This document shows positions 21,601 through 34,464 of a stretch of 64,000 nucleotides of DNA, in pieces; within the stretch, counting starts at the first letter, position 1; each line of letters opens with the position of its first letter. The stretch is taken from assembly GCA_037074615.1 (NCBI GenBank), contig CM073527.1:11496848-11560847 (forward strand). The letters run 5' to 3'. The notes beneath the pieces are model-generated. The model saw only the letters and a program-made list of their open reading frames with translations, ran no database searches and was not told the DNA's origin. Source of the DNA: Leucaena leucocephala. Taxonomy: Eukaryota; Streptophyta; Magnoliopsida; Fabales; Fabaceae. Both the position numbers and the translations under genes were made by a program.

Positions 21601-22590
21601 GTAGTAATCGATCGACTGACAAAGTCAGCACATTTCCTGGCAATCAATAAGAGAGATTCTCTAGAAAAGCTGGCAAAGCTGTATATAAAGGAGATCGTTA
21701 GGCTCCATGGTATCCCAAGCAGCATTGTGTCTGATAGAGATCCACGATTTACTTCAAATTTCTGGAGGGCTCTACAGGAAGAAATGGGCACTACTCTCGG
21801 ATTCAGTACAGCTTATCATCCTCAGACAGATGGTCAATCTGAAAGAACAATACAGACGTTAGAGGATATGCTGAGAGCATGTGTCTTAGATTTCAAAGGC
21901 AGCTGGGATATCCATTTACCCCTTATAGAGTTTGCATATAACAATGGTTATCAGGCCAGTATACAGATGGCACCTTTTGAAGCACTCTATGGACGAAAAT
22001 GTAGATCCCCCTTATGCTGGCTAGAGTTGAGCGAGAGAAGAATGCTTGGTCCGGATATAGTGGATCAAACTGCAGAACAAGTTGCGGTAATTAGAAAACG
22101 ATTGTTGACGGCTCAAAGCAGACAGAAGAGCTATGCAGATGTCAGAAGGAAGCCGTTGGAATTTGAAGAAGGAGAACATGTATTCCTTAAGTTAACTCCA
22201 ACCACAGGAGCCGGACGATCGATTAAGGTGAAGAAGTTGCATCCAAGATACATCATCGGGCCATTCCAGATTCTCTCAAAGATAGGAGCAGTAGCCTACA
22301 AGTTAGCTCTTCCTTCGAATCTTAGCCAGATACATGATGTGTTCCATGTTTCCCAATTAAAGAAGTATATTCCAGATCCATCTCATGTGATAGAGCAAGA
22401 TGAGGTTACACTGCGAGATGACTTGACCTATGAGGTTGGACCGGTGCGAATTGCTGATAGAAAAGTCAAGCAATTGCGGAATAAGCAGATTCCTTTAGTT
22501 AAAGTGATCTGGAAAGGTTTGACTGAACAAGAAGCTACATGGGAAACAGAAGAAAAGATGAGAGAAAAGTACCCTGAATTATTGGTATAG
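18605..22590 (+). CDS. gag-pol: gag C-terminus and pol polyprotein (protease, RT, RNase H, integrase)
   Basis: There is no ATG at the start; the frame opens about 18605 and gag homology begins at EREAEFLVLRQGE. Residue numbers count from codon 18631. Gag zinc region: CEKCGKNHGDRPC at 136, then CYTYGKPGHFSREC at 155, where the second Cys is Tyr (TAC, 19102-19104). Protease: FDSGASHSFIS, catalytic Asp 214. Reverse transcriptase: YRELNKLTVKNKYPLP, VMPFGLTNAPAIF, catalytic FIDDILVYS at 542. RNase H: YTDASKQGLG, Asp 691, ending ADALSRK. Integrase: zinc-binding His near 911 with Cys 941 and 944, catalytic Asp 974, Asp 1035 and Glu 1071 (35 residues between the last two, D,D35E). It ends with a GPF module and a chromodomain-like tail that may guide integration to heterochromatin. 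The frame stops 53 bp before the 3' LTR. Pol looks intact; the weak points are gag and the zinc knuckle. Confidence 0.95.
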
Positions 22591-22630
22591 GATAGATGTA
22601 ATGTAAATTTCGGGGACGAAATTTATTTTT

Positions 22631-22643
22631 AAGGGGAGAGAAA
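22631..22643 (+). other. Polypurine tract of the family-A element
   Basis: AAGGGGAGAGAAA directly precedes the 3' LTR. It follows an ATTTCGGGGACGAAAT motif, a common context at this place in Tekay/Del elements. Confidence 0.92.
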
Positions 22644-25462
22644 TGTAATATCCTTAATCTTCTGTACTGGTTCCTATGTACAGATTAAACGGAATATATG
22701 AGCTCTGTTTCAGGAAAAACATGTGTACCTTTATGTAAAGAAAAGGATTAAATTGCAAAAGAAAGGAAATTAAGGGACCGAAATGCAATTATGGAAAGTT
22801 TAAAGTTAGGAATGAAAGGAAGACAAAAATATGGGGTCTTAAAGTGTAATTTTAGCCAAATTAAGGGACTTAATTATAAAGAAGGAAAAGTTCCCTGGGG
22901 TTAAAGTATAATTAAAGAAAATAGGCCAGAAGTGATTTGCACCGCCCGACAGCATTTCAGTCCCAGATTCTACCAGAAGGTAGGGCAGGTGACGCCGGGT
23001 AACCAAGCCTAATACCGGAATTTTTGAAGACTCCAGATAGCCAGAAATGGACTGATCGTCCAAAAGTTATAAAAATTTATACCGGATACCCTAGATTTCA
23101 GATATAAGTGGGAAAATACAGGATGATGCGCCTTTATGGGCGGACGTCGGGAAACTGACAGGATACCGATAGGAGGTCTGTAGGAAAAGTTATTCACAAA
23201 ATAAAGAAATCCAGACGAAGTGTGAGGCCTCCGGGGATCCGGGTAGGAGATTTATCGATATTTTTAAAGAGGCTGAATGCGATCGGATGACTTCGGTCAG
23301 ATGACCGTTATAACCCCCAAGGATGCCTGAACACAGTAGGACACTATATCTGGGAAAAAGAGCCGGTGTCCGGAAAAGGTATATACTCGGTAAATAATAG
23401 TTAAAATATTCAATGAATTGTGTTAAAGGAAGATTCCTCGTAATGCGTGCCATACAGGTAATGGACCCAGGAAGCCCGAAAATGGCGCCATTAGAGGCCC
23501 AATAAGACTCTTGGACTGATAGGTGGGCCAGTGTCCAGCAGAACCCCAGAAAAGTGTGAAATTACGAAAATGCCCCTATGTTGTACAAAAAGGGCAGCAG
23601 ATAAATATAGGGTATTCTGGTCATTTTGGACAGACCCAGAGGTCAAGACATGTCTAAATAAGGTTGACTAGAGCCAGTATAAGCTTTGACCGGGTCCAGA
23701 AAGGTGTGAAATGACGATTTTGCCCGTAGGGATTAAAATAGGACAAGATAGGGCACCAAGGGCATTTTGGTCATTTCGCAGGGGATCTGTAATTGAGTCT
23801 GGACCCAGTATTAAAAAGTTAATGATATAAAGGGTCTAGATACTAAATGTGAGGTCAGTAGACATAAAAAGGATCTTCAGAAACATCAGATTTAGAAAAC
23901 GGCACGTTTTTCGAGGCGATGGACCGGGCCGGTACCAGATTGGACCGGAAAGCTTCCAGAACCTCCAAATTTCGTCACATGAAGAATATGGGTGGTGAGG
24001 TGTCCTATGAGGTGTCCCATGAGGTGTCCAGGGTGATGCAGTAAAAAGAATTAAAGAAAATAGGAAATTCCAGGAAAAACCAGGACCACATGTTCAGATG
24101 GCTTCAAAATTACAAGAATGCCATCCATTAAAGCTATAAATACCCCCTTCCCCTCCCATTTTATGCATCCCACGTTTTTGGCAAGAAAAGAGAGAGAAAG
24201 AAGAGAGAGAAGGAGAAAGAAAGAAAGAAAGGAAGTTCTGGTGGAGTTGGAAGTAGTAAGGAAGTTCTGAAGCTCTGCTTTTGAGGTAATAACTAATCCT
24301 AGCTCTTATGTAATGTCTTTGTGATGTGTTGTTTTGTTTGGTTGATTGTTGTCCTATATGTTATGCTTGAAGCTCTATTCCAATGCTATGATCATATGTT
24401 ATTGAATATGGAAGCATGCAGCATACTTATCTATACACAGTCACAAGCAAGCACCGTCACTTTACATTACATATTTTGTTATGATTGTTGTTACTGGGAT
24501 TCTTTTGAATCTCATTCCCAAACATAACATTACAGGGGAGGTTCTGTCAAAATAAAATTTGGAAATCTTAAGAGACGCCGGTAGGCTGCCGAAATTTTGA
24601 CGACGAAGACGGAACAAAGAAAGGAACTGATACGTACTGTGTACGTAATGCTGTCTAAGGAGGCTGGAAGTGAGTGGACCCAGCAGGTTCATCCAGTCTT
24701 TCCTGGGTACTACGTAGAATGGTAGTTCGCATAAGGGAATTACCGAATCGGTACAACATCAGTTACTTTCTAAAGAAGAATTGTAGCAGTTATGCTGCCG
24801 GTTTTTAGACAGAAAAGGATGTAATAAAATATGCGGGAGTTAATCATGCACTAATATATAACAGTTGATTGTTTGATATTAATTGTTATCTGGCCTGTAT
24901 GACTGATATGTGTTGGCTGTAGGCTTGAGTATGTAAAGACTAAATGCTGAAAATAGGCTCAGTGAACAGTAACTCGTGAAGACCCATTCATGTTTGATAA
25001 ATCATTAAAAATAGTAAATGATTGAATTAATGTACGAAATTTTTAGAGTAAAAAGTAGACATACTAAGATTTAATTTGATATATAGAATGTCTAATTTGG
25101 ATGTATACACGAAAAGATATAAATTGTTAAAGTTGGGACCAGAATGCTGGATTCAGGAGAAAGTCATTGGATGAACAGTAAGATTGAAACGTTGACCCAC
25201 GTGAAATTGTCAAGGATTGGTCAACCAATGATTTTTCCCTGAAATATATTTGAGTTAGCTTCATGTAGCAATTTGAACCACTTCATTTCGATTTTTATAG
25301 AATTAGTTATAAATTTTCAGGTCACTTATCTGGAATTTGCCACAGTGAACAGTACTCGATATGAATAAAATTCCAGATTAAGTGTTTAGACTTCAATGAC
25401 CCTGAAAGTGGTTTAAGTGCTACTGAATGGTCCCTAAGATGTATAAATATAAGGATGTGACA
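22644..25462 (+). mobile_element. 3' LTR of the family-A element
   Basis: 2819 bp, the same length as the 5' LTR with about 35 substitutions. It ends ATGTGACA at 25462 and is followed by the target duplication TTAGA. Confidence 0.97.
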
Positions 25463-26515
25463 TTAGACTTATGGTATCTCAAGATATGTTTTGATACAGC
25501 CAGATACAACAAGATATACCATGATATAGAGAAACATGTAATGAGATACATTATGAGAAATATATATAGAGAAGTATAATATGAAATAACTTTGTAGTTA
25601 ATTTTATAAACAGATAGAGAGGCTCCATTTTGATAAGGATAAGATGTTTTCCTGATATGTTATAGATGAAAGAACAAATAAGAGCTTTCACTCCTTGCAT
25701 GGAATTCCAGGTATTATATTATGTATGTAAATATGCTAAAGCTCCAAATATTTGAGTAGTGTAAGCTCCATTTGATAGAGCTATAAAAGCTCTGAGTGTT
25801 AGAGCTATGCATATTAAAGGAAGGAATGCTTGAGCTCCGATATTAGAGCTTTACATTCATGAGCAGGTATGTAGTCCTGCAACATATTAGCCATACATTA
25901 TGCATGTTAGAGTATGTGCTCTTATGTGTTCCTACTTAGCTATAAAGTAAAGAAAGAATAATTGCATAAGTCCTCTCTTGTAATATAATCAATGGTTAAA
26001 AATGATATGAGCACCTAGTAGAATGATATAATTTCTAAGAAAAAGAAATATGATGATATGAAAATGAGAGATGAAGTTTTGCGGATGTTTAGAAAAATTC
26101 ACTAAATACTCATATGAGTAATAAGAGATATGCAATACAAAGTATAATGAGTAATTTACAGAAACTCCATAATATAATAATATTAAAGAGAGTTTTATGT
26201 GAAAGAAATGGATACTACTCATAAATCTAGTATAGTGAGAAGTCTATAAGCGAATAGATGCATAGCAAGTAAGCAAGTAACAAAATGAATCAGAGTTCAA
26301 CTCTAGTTGAGTTGATTCAAAAAAGAAGAGTAATAGCAACAAAGATATGAAGATCTGAGGATATAGAAAGTACTCCGCTAAGATGTTAAGATAGAAGATA
26401 AGAGATAAGTACCCCAATCTTTAGTCATAGAGCAGAAAAGGATATCTATCCAAGATAGTTGACTAAGGTACTAAGTAAATTTCAAGGATGAAATTTATTT
26501 TAAGGGAGATAGAAA
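25463..26515. other. Anonymous decayed repeat block, right part, ending in a polypurine tract
   Basis: This is the continuation of 13242-14434 across the family-A insertion. No domain is recognised; the open frame at 25989-26222 looks like chance in AT-rich DNA. Around 25680-25860 the motif AGAGCT(T) or AGCTCC recurs many times. At 26481-26515 TTCAAGGATGAAATTTATTT and TAAGGGAGATAGAAA form a gypsy 3' end with a polypurine tract (26501-26515) just before LTR-D. Confidence 0.6.
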
Positions 26516-28772
26516 TGTCACGTCCTAATTTTTCTTATCTGTATAAGACTCATAGAGAAAATATGTTTATAAAGGATTGTGACGATGATCAAAAGGAATA
26601 ATAAAGTTTAGATGAGCCTTAAAGAAAGAAAGGGACTACACTAAAAAGTTAAAAGTTCTATGTTACAAAATGGAAGTACACATAAACTTTAGCCATTAAG
26701 CGTACTTATAAAAAGTTAAAGGCCTAAAGTATAATTTTCAAAAGTTCAAGGGCAAAATGGTCATTATTGAAAGTTGAGAGAGAAAAGGCCTAAAATTGCC
26801 TAGAAGCAGTTCAGTCCCAAATTTTCCTAGTAAATAGAGAAAATTATTCTAATTGTTTGATGTAACACAGAATTTTGATTTGAGGTCCCGAGAAATTGAT
26901 ATGAATTTTTTAAAAAAGGAAAATTAATGTAGTATTCTCTGGACCTCTGAATCAGATGAAATTTAACAGTAAAATCTTATAATTAATATAAAAATTTATG
27001 AAATTAACAGCGCTAAAAAAGGAGTTCAGTAGAATTTATTATAGAATTTACAATGGTTTAAAATACCCGATAAATATGTTTTAGGGTAATTTCTCGGGAT
27101 TTGAGCGCATGAAGGCAGTAGATCATGTAGAAGGCCCAAAATGGCAACTTATAGGCATAATAATATTTTTAGATAAGTTTATGGGCTAGTGTTAATAAAG
27201 ACTGAAAAAATATAAAATTAAGAAAATGCCACTGAGTGTGCCCTTTTGTTATGATAAGGAACTAGAGATGAATAGAGGGTATTTTGGTCATTTTGGATAT
27301 TCCAAAACTCCAAGCCAAGTATAGGGGTGATTTATCAGAGTTAGTATATGCCCTAATAACTAGAGATGAATATAGGGTATTTTGGTCATTTTAGTCATTT
27401 TTTAAGGGATAGAAAGCAGATAAATACTCAATCTAACAATGTTAATGGTAGGAAGAATTCTGATACTGGATAAAAGGTCAGAAAGCATATTATGGAATTT
27501 TTAGAAAATCGGACTGATCTGGTACTGGATTATACTAGAATTTTTCTAGATTCTTAGCCCCTTTCCAATTTCTTCACATAGGCTATGAGGTATCCCTTGA
27601 TGATATCATGGATGATGCTAGCTAATTGGCTTCTAGGGCAAGCTAATACAAGATCAAATATGAGCCATTAGATCTAATAGTGCACAAAGTGATATTGGCC
27701 ATTCATTTTCTATGTAATTTTTCTATAAATACCCCTATTTTTCTGCACAAAACCGTGGCCCTTGGAACCCTTGGGGAGGTGCTGCTCAAATGATGAGTCA
27801 AGCTAAGACAAAGAAGAATTTAAGGACCAAAGTTCAAGCTAGCTAGGTATTAAGATAAGCAATCTATCCTAGCTTATTTTCCTTTAATTTGGGGGTTTGA
27901 ACTTAGGGTTTTCATGGAAGAAATATGAGGTTTCTCTAGGGTGTAGATGCTATCCAAAAACCCTAGATGAAAGGAGAAAGAAGAAATTATAGTTATGTGA
28001 TTGTTGCTTAAACAAGCTAGTTAGATGATTGGTTGTTGAATCAAGTTGATATTTTTTACTTTGCCAAGAAGGAGACCTTTTGGTTGCACTATTCATGATA
28101 CAAGGAGATGGAATTTCAATGATCTAATGCTTCCATTGAATTTATATGATGATCTTGTGTAGGATTACATAGGTTTTGAACCTTGAAAGCATTGGAATTA
28201 AAAGTTATAATTCTTATAACTCTTCTCTATTACTAATCACTCGTATGAATAGTAATTTGAATTTCATGATTTTGATACTTCCAATGGTTTTAAAATGAAA
28301 AGTTTTGTGGGATAAAGTAGAGAAACAAGTATTGGAAGCATTAGAATCAAAATGAGATTTTTTGAAAGAAAAAGGGTGGTTATGTAAATCTATCTAGAAC
28401 AGTGTATAGGAGCTAGAATTTCATGATTCTAAGCTCATAAATGGATTCAAAAGATGAAATTATATAGGGTAAAGTGAAGACATGAATTGATTCAAATGCC
28501 AAGTCTATTAGTAAAGATTAAGAAAAGTTAATGTAGTTAAGTAGGCTCAATGTTCAAGAGAGCTAGTTTGTAATGAATGGATGATAATATTATGTTGGGA
28601 ATTGATTGGTGTGCTCAAAAAAGGCAGCCACACATCAAGAAGATGTAAGAAGGAAAAGGCAAAAATAAAGTAAAGGAAGGTTAATTATGTGAGGTAGTAA
28701 ACATCTACTAAACTTGTATGTATTGAACGTTATGCTTAGTTGTGCTATGGCTATGTTGAATGGTGTTGCATA
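26516..28772 (+). mobile_element. LTR-D, group-C gypsy 3' LTR, truncated
   Basis: It starts TGTCACGTCC at 26516, directly after a polypurine tract, so this is a 3' LTR. It has the group's layout: GGGTATTTTGGTCATTTT modules (27268 and 27375 regions), TATA context (CTATAAATACCCC) near 27723, and a leader region. The conserved splice-donor-like site is mutated here (AAG|ATAAGC at 27854). Similarity to the other group-C LTRs is lost after about 28772, where an Athila-type LTR begins. Confidence 0.85.
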
Positions 28773-30222
28773 TCCTAAACAAGTATGTGAGATAGTAAAC
28801 TTATCCTAAACAAATAACTAAGATAACCAATAGTAAAGTGAAGCTAACCTAGGTCAATTTGTAATGAGCCTAAATGGATTCTAAAGTACCTAATTAAGCC
28901 AATAAGCAAAAATTAACAAATTAATGCAATGATATGTTAGATGAGATGTTTGAACAAATTCTAAATGTAAATCAGATGCTACTATTTATGACTTTAAGTT
29001 TTAATGATGATAATATGAATCAACGACAAGTGTGTTCCCTTGGAGGTTACCTTACCTTCATTATCCAAATGATATTTAGAGTTAATTAGTTGAATTATAA
29101 TGTGTTATCTAACAACTCGCTAGCTAAATCTCAATCAAAGCTATAACTTACAGACATTAAATAGAAAAATATGAATATTCAACTCAAGAGGTAGAATAAG
29201 ATGAATTAAACAGATAAAAATGTACTATGTTATAGAATTGCTCTAATTAACTAAACCATATCCAACTAGTTCAAGGATGAAGATCAATTAAAGCTCAATT
29301 ATATAGAAATAGGAAATCTAACTTTGTTCCCTAATCATTTATCATCTACTAACTCTAATTGAATAAGTAATACTAGAATTAATTACATCAACTAGATACA
29401 ATTAAACATGAATTAAAGACATAATTGAAACTCCATATTCCAGATAAAGGATTTTGGTTCAACATTATCTCTAAGATGAAGATGAAGAAATAACTTTCCT
29501 CTGGTTCTATTGCTTAGAACAAAGGAAAGTTGTAGATGAAAGAGAAGGAGATGGAGTGGATCTTGATGGAAGCTGTGGAATGAATGATGATTGGCGTGGA
29601 ATAGAATGAGAGCGTGAGAGTGAGATAGAGTTTAAGTGTGTTGTGTATGGCGTGTGCATATGACATTCTAAGTATGGATGCCCTCTGAAGAGTGGAATAG
29701 AAGCTGTTATATACGTGACTTCATACATGAATTGTACTCCCTCAAGCCAGTGTGTGTTCAATTAACTGTAATCCCTATATGCCATCACATGCTACTATTA
29801 ACTCCCTCTTTTCCTTGGTTCAGCACATGCGTGACTAGATCAATTATCCTCAGTAATGTTAGTGTGTCTCTTTCCCACGTGAAGCTTATTTTGTTATCAA
29901 CTCTGTTAACTCCTTGTCTAGAACATGCTTCTATCTCCTTGCCATTGTATTACTAATTAATCTTATTCAATTCAGTTACAAAGGCAAGTTGACTTGGTGC
30001 TTAATGAGCATTTCCTACAATGGAAATTTAAAAGATACAAATTATTTATCTAATAAGATAATATTCCAATATGCGACCAAAAGTATATCAATTAATTTCC
30101 CATTGTTCTAATTTTATTTTATTAATTAGTTGCTCATCAAATTGGTAAATATGGACAAAAATCAATATAAAACAATCATTAAACACACTAAAATCAATAC
30201 AAATAAGAGTTTATTTTTGACA
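28773..30222 (-). mobile_element. Athila-type LTR (Ath2a), fragment
   Basis: It is clearly related to 50392-51898: shared landmarks are CTAACCTAGGTC, GACAAGTGTGTTCCCTTGGA and a block around TTCTATTG...GGAAAGTTGTAGA. The right end (5' terminus of the LTR) is at 30222, where the plus strand reads TTTTTGACA. The left end is unclear: TATCCTAAACAA occurs twice (28771 and 28802 areas), a small tandem duplication. GCATA occurs on both flanks, but the flanks belong to different elements, so I do not call it a target duplication. Confidence 0.75.
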
Positions 30223-30700
30223 GCATATAAAAATCTTATATGGATCATCTCCATAGAGAATTAGAATTCATGGTCGAAGATAAGGTATTTTTAAAGTTGT
30301 CACCTATGAAATGTGTTATGAGATTGAGAGATAAGGGCAAGCTAAGTCATAGGTATATAGTCTATTTGAGATTTTAGAAAGAGTAGGCATTGTAGCTTAT
30401 AGATTAACCTTACCACCAGAGCTATCTGGTATCTATCTAGTGTTTCATGTGTTAATGCTATGAAAGTATGTATACAATTCCACTCATGTTATTGAATTTC
30501 AAGAAGTTTATGTAAATGAAGACTTATCATATGATAAGGACCCAAGGCTATTATTAATAGACAAGTAAGAAGTTCAGATCGAAAGAGATTCTTTCGGTGA
30601 AGGTGTTATGGAGTAACCATTCAAAAGAATAAGCTACTTTGAGAATTGAGAGTGAGATGCGGATTAAATACCCACACCTATTCAAGGATAGAGGTAAGTA
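30223..30700 (+). pseudogene. Gypsy (Tekay/Del-type) integrase C-terminal tail, pseudogene
   Basis: Broken frames encode the end of a chromovirus integrase: RELEFMVEDKVFLKLSP and MKCVMR near 30270-30330, then the GPF region (RYIVYLRF at the usual RYIGPFEI), a degraded ALPPELS...VFHV segment, DPSHVIEF-like sequence near 30480, and a tail ending EMRIKYPHLFKD near 30690. It has at least two stops or frameshifts. Just downstream at 30731-30742 is AAGAGGGGAAAA, a polypurine tract, and then LTR-E. So this is the 3' end of a separate gypsy copy whose upstream part is gone. Confidence 0.85.
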
Positions 30701-30828
30701 TATCTTTAAATTTGGAGGACCAAATTTCTTAAGAGGGGAAAATGTAATAACCCTAAACTAAAATTGGGAATAAATAAATAATACTACTTTAATATTATAT
30801 ATATTAATTCTTGTAATTATGCACTAAG

Positions 30829-30920
30829 AGAAGCTAGTAGTTGAGTGGTTGGAGTGGTGGATGGAGTGAGAGGTATCAAGTTTGAGTCCCAGCCCATTCT
30901 AAAGTGAATTTTATTTTTTC
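30829..30920 (+). repeat. tRNA-like segment with Pol III box-like motifs
   Basis: TAGTTGAGTGG at 30838-30848 resembles box A and AGTTTGAGTCC at 30879-30889 resembles box B (GGTTCGANTCC), about 30 bp apart, followed by a T-rich run (TTTTATTTTTTC, 30909-30920). No cloverleaf can be closed with confidence, so it is not a tRNA gene. It may be a remnant of a tRNA-derived SINE or a tRNA fragment carried in the LTR. Confidence 0.4.
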
Positions 30921-31391
30921 TTCAACCTATTTCTATGAAAGTATGAAACTACCCCTATATGCTATATCACTTTCATTTTCTTTGTTCTTCCTAAAGAATA
31001 GCAGCGAGAAAGAGCAGAGAAGAAGCTTCACGATCTCGCTTGAGCCTTCACCTCAATTATGATTTCCATTAGCTTCTGTGTCTGTGCTATCGTCGTCTAT
31101 ATGTCATCTCACATCTATCATAGTTCTCCTCCTTCCTTTTATGTTCTAAAATGGTGTCACCTGTTGTGTCACCTATGAGTACGCTAACATATTTCTCATC
31201 TTAGAGAGAGTGAGAGTAAGAGCAGAGGAGTGTCATTAGAGGTGAGGGAGAGGACATAAGTTCAATTTTGTAACTATGTACAAAAAATCAGAATTTTCTT
31301 CCTCTTCTGCAAGCTTTGTCATTTCTCTTATCTCCTCCCCTTTGATGTTGTTGTGTTAAGAATGTTGGATAAGGAGACCGACATGGGAGAG

Positions 31392-34300
31392 TGTAACATC
31401 CTTACTTTCATATGTCTTAGGGACCATTTAGTAGCATTTCGAACCACTTACAATACCTTGAAAGTCCATTAGCCAAATCTGGAATTTTATTCTTTCTCGG
31501 GTTACTGTTCATATGGTATTCCAGATTATGCAACAAAATTCAAAAAATCATAATTAATTATAGAAAAATCAAAATGAAGTGGTTCAGAAAGCTAAGTCAA
31601 GATGACATCTTGAAATTTAAGGGAAAAATAATTTCCAGACCAAATGATTATCCAATTAATACAGTTTATTCGCCAAATTTTACTGTTCATTTGGTCAAAA
31701 ATCCTGGAAACATATTTTGGTCCCTTACTTTGGAAAATCAGTTCTCTTTGTAAAGACATCCAAATAAATCATTCTTGCTGTCAAAATGAATCTTTGCATG
31801 TCATCTAAATGTCTGTAAAATGTCATATATTTATTCCATCATTTACTATTTTTCATTACATCATGACCATCACTGCTTACATTGGTCATACAGCAACATT
31901 ACACATTAACATAACATATATACTATCCAATCCCTAGATTTTCTTCATGCTTCATCATCCTCTTTCATCATTCATAAACCTGTGGGATTGGGATTATATG
32001 GAAAGGGATGAGATTTTGGGATAAATCTCAGTAGCAAACGGTACTAAACAATACATGCATTAATGTAAATACTTGTGCTTGCTTGTGAAAGTGTTACTAT
32101 TATGTCATGTGCATGCTTCCATGTTACATATGAAATACAACTGGCCAAAGTAAACATATAAATAGAGCTTCATACATGAGCACATAGGCAACACGATTCA
32201 ATCAAGCCATAGCACAATCAAACATAACATTCAATGCATACAAATTTAGGATAAGTTTACTACCTTGAACACTTGACTTTCTTTCACCTTAACTTGCTTC
32301 TTTCTTCTCACTTTCCTTGAACATGTGGCTGCCTCTCTTGGATCATACCAATAAATTCCTAACATCACATAATCATTCATCCATTACAATCTAACTTCCT
32401 TGAGCATTAAACTCACTTTAACTAACAGAACTTCTTCTTGAACATTAATCTCATTAACTTTCCTTAATCTTAACCAATGGACTTGGTCTTTGAATCTATT
32501 GATGCCTTGACTTTACCCTACACAATTTCATCTTTTGAATCCATTTATGAGCTTAGAATCATGAAATTCCAGCTCCTTCATCACATGCTATACAGAACTG
32601 AAACTGCACTTAATTCTTTCAAAAATTCTTATTTTGATTCCAATGCTTCCCATACTTGTTTCTCTACTTTATCCCACACAACTTTTCATTTTAAAACCAT
32701 TGGAAGCATCAAAATCATGAAATTCCAATTACTGTTCATGCGAGTGAACAGTAATAGAGAAGGATTTCAAAAACTATAATCTTGAAATTTCAATACTTTC
32801 AAGGTTCAAAACCTTTCCAATCCTACAAAAAATCATCATATAAATTCAATGGAAGCATTAAATCATTGAAATTCCATTTCCTTCCCTCATGAACAGTGTA
32901 GACCGAATAGGTTACATTAAGGCAAAGTCAAGAATATCAACTTGATTCAACAACCAATCTATTAATTATCTTGTTTAAGCTTCAATCATATGTGTAGGGA
33001 ATTAGCTTGTAAGCTAGGATAGATTGCTTACCTTTAATCTCTAGCTTGGTTGAACTTTGGAACCTTGAATCTTTTTTGTCTTGGCTTGAGTTTTTATTTT
33101 GCAAGAGTTTCCCCAAGGTATCACAAGGCCAAGGTTTTGGGCAGAATGAGGGTATTTATAGCCAAAATCCAAGAAAAATGAATGGCCAAGATTGATTTGG
33201 TTACTATTTGATCTAAACGCATACATTTAATATTGGATTTAACTTTTTCATAAAAGAATAATTATGACATCATGTGGGACAGCTCATGGGACACCTAAGA
33301 GGGCTAGGTGGCGTGCTCATAGTGTAAGGAAGCTTCTAGAAAAATTTCAGTCTAATCTGGTACCGATCGAAGCAGTTTCACATTAACCGGACTGTTTTCT
33401 GTTCCAAACTTTTCTATAATATACCAAGATATGTATTCTATCCTAGAAATCAATGTCTAGGCTTCTCATACCATTTACATGGTTATACTGAGTATTTATC
33501 TGACATCCATTCCTTGGGAAATGACCAAAATACTGTTGGTGTCATTTCTTACACTATATTGACCCTAAGGGCATAATCATCATTTCACCCCTCTTTATAC
33601 TGCCTCAAGGTGTATATGGGCTCAACTAATCATATTTATACCATGTGCCACATTTTTAGCCTATCCCAGGTGACCAAAATGCCCTTCATCCATCTCTAGT
33701 ACAATCTGGGCATCCAGGGGTATTTTTGTAATTTCATACTTTTTTGGGACACTGGCCCCTTCTACTGATGGACTGGTACACTGGGTTCTGGGCCCTTCTT
33801 GGTGTCATCATGAGCCTATATATGAGGTCATATGATCTCATTCTATCCAGGCTTATATACCGATAAATTCCATTATCGGATCACGGGTGTTATCAAACTC
33901 CTGTCAAAATTCATTAATATGTGAATAACTTTTTATACATAACTTCTTCCAAAGTTCTGTCAGATCTAGGATATCTAACACCGTAGGGCACATTTTCCTG
34001 TAATTTGCGCACTTACATCTGAAGTTCATGAAATCTGATAAAATTTCAAATAACTTTTAGACTATCAAATAATTTTCTGTTGTCTGGAGTCCTAATAAAA
34101 TTTCTGCATCATGCCACAATAACCAGCGTAACTTCCTCTATTTACTGATGGAATATGGAAATGAAAAACTTCTGGGTAGTTATAACACTTTCCGGGCTGA
34201 TCTTTTTATAATTACAATTTTGCCCTTGAACTTTTTACTTAATTACATTTAAGTCCCTTAACTTTTGGAAATTACCACTTTTGACCCAAATCTTGTTTCT

Positions 34301-34464
34301 ACTTTCACTTTTTGCCTTTAACCTTTTCTACTTTTCATTTTAGTCCTTCTCTTCCTTAAAGAATCATCTAACCTTTACTATTTCTTCTGATGTTCATCAT
34401 AATCCTTTCCAAACCTCTTTCCACTATCAGTACTATACGGATAAGGAAAAATTAGGATATGACA
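31392..34464 (-). mobile_element. LTR-C1, solo group-C gypsy LTR, 3073 bp
   Basis: Plus-strand ends are TGTAACATCC at 31392 and AGGATATGACA at 34464, so read on the minus strand it is TGTCATATCC...GGATGTTACA. The perfect target duplication GAGAG is at 31387-31391 and 34465-34469. The TATA context (GGTATTTATAG on the plus strand) is near 33152 and the donor-like site AAG|GTAAGC is at 33030-33031 (reverse). No internal sequence or second LTR is present. Small open frames inside are not genes. Confidence 0.95.

Larger units (their letters stand above)
14435..25462 (+). mobile_element. Complete family-A Ty3/gypsy element (Tekay/Del-type chromovirus), 11,028 bp
   Basis: It is bounded by LTRs of 2819 bp each, with TGTAATATCC...GGATGTGACA ends and a perfect 5-bp target duplication TTAGA (14430-14434 and 25463-25467). 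Between the LTRs come a primer site for initiator tRNA-Met, an extra ORF, gag, one long protease-RT-RNase H-integrase frame, and a polypurine tract. The integrase ends in a GPF module and a chromodomain-like tail (VKVIWKG, ATWETEEKMREKYPELL), as in Tekay/Del chromoviruses. I count about 35 substitutions and no indels between the LTRs (about 1.2%). At the 1.3e-8 per site per year often used for grass LTRs this is roughly half a million years, but the rate for this plant is unknown. gag appears damaged, so transposition would need help in trans. Confidence 0.97.

Noticed and set aside
26288..26320. Imperfect palindrome GAATCAGAGTTCAACT...AGTTGAGTTGATTC
   Set aside because: Short, imperfect, and in decayed AT-rich DNA; no T-run or other context to call a terminator or regulatory element.
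29507..30111. Overlapping short ORFs in the Ath2a LTR
   Set aside because: Low-complexity Ser/His/Leu-rich frames on both strands of an LTR; no domain.
28768..30227. GCATA on both sides of the Athila-type LTR Ath2a as a target duplication
   Set aside because: The left flank belongs to LTR-D and the right flank to an unrelated integrase pseudogene, and the LTR does not start at that point.
30829..30920. Functional tRNA gene
   Set aside because: Box-like motifs are present but no acceptor stem, anticodon arm or CCA context could be paired convincingly.
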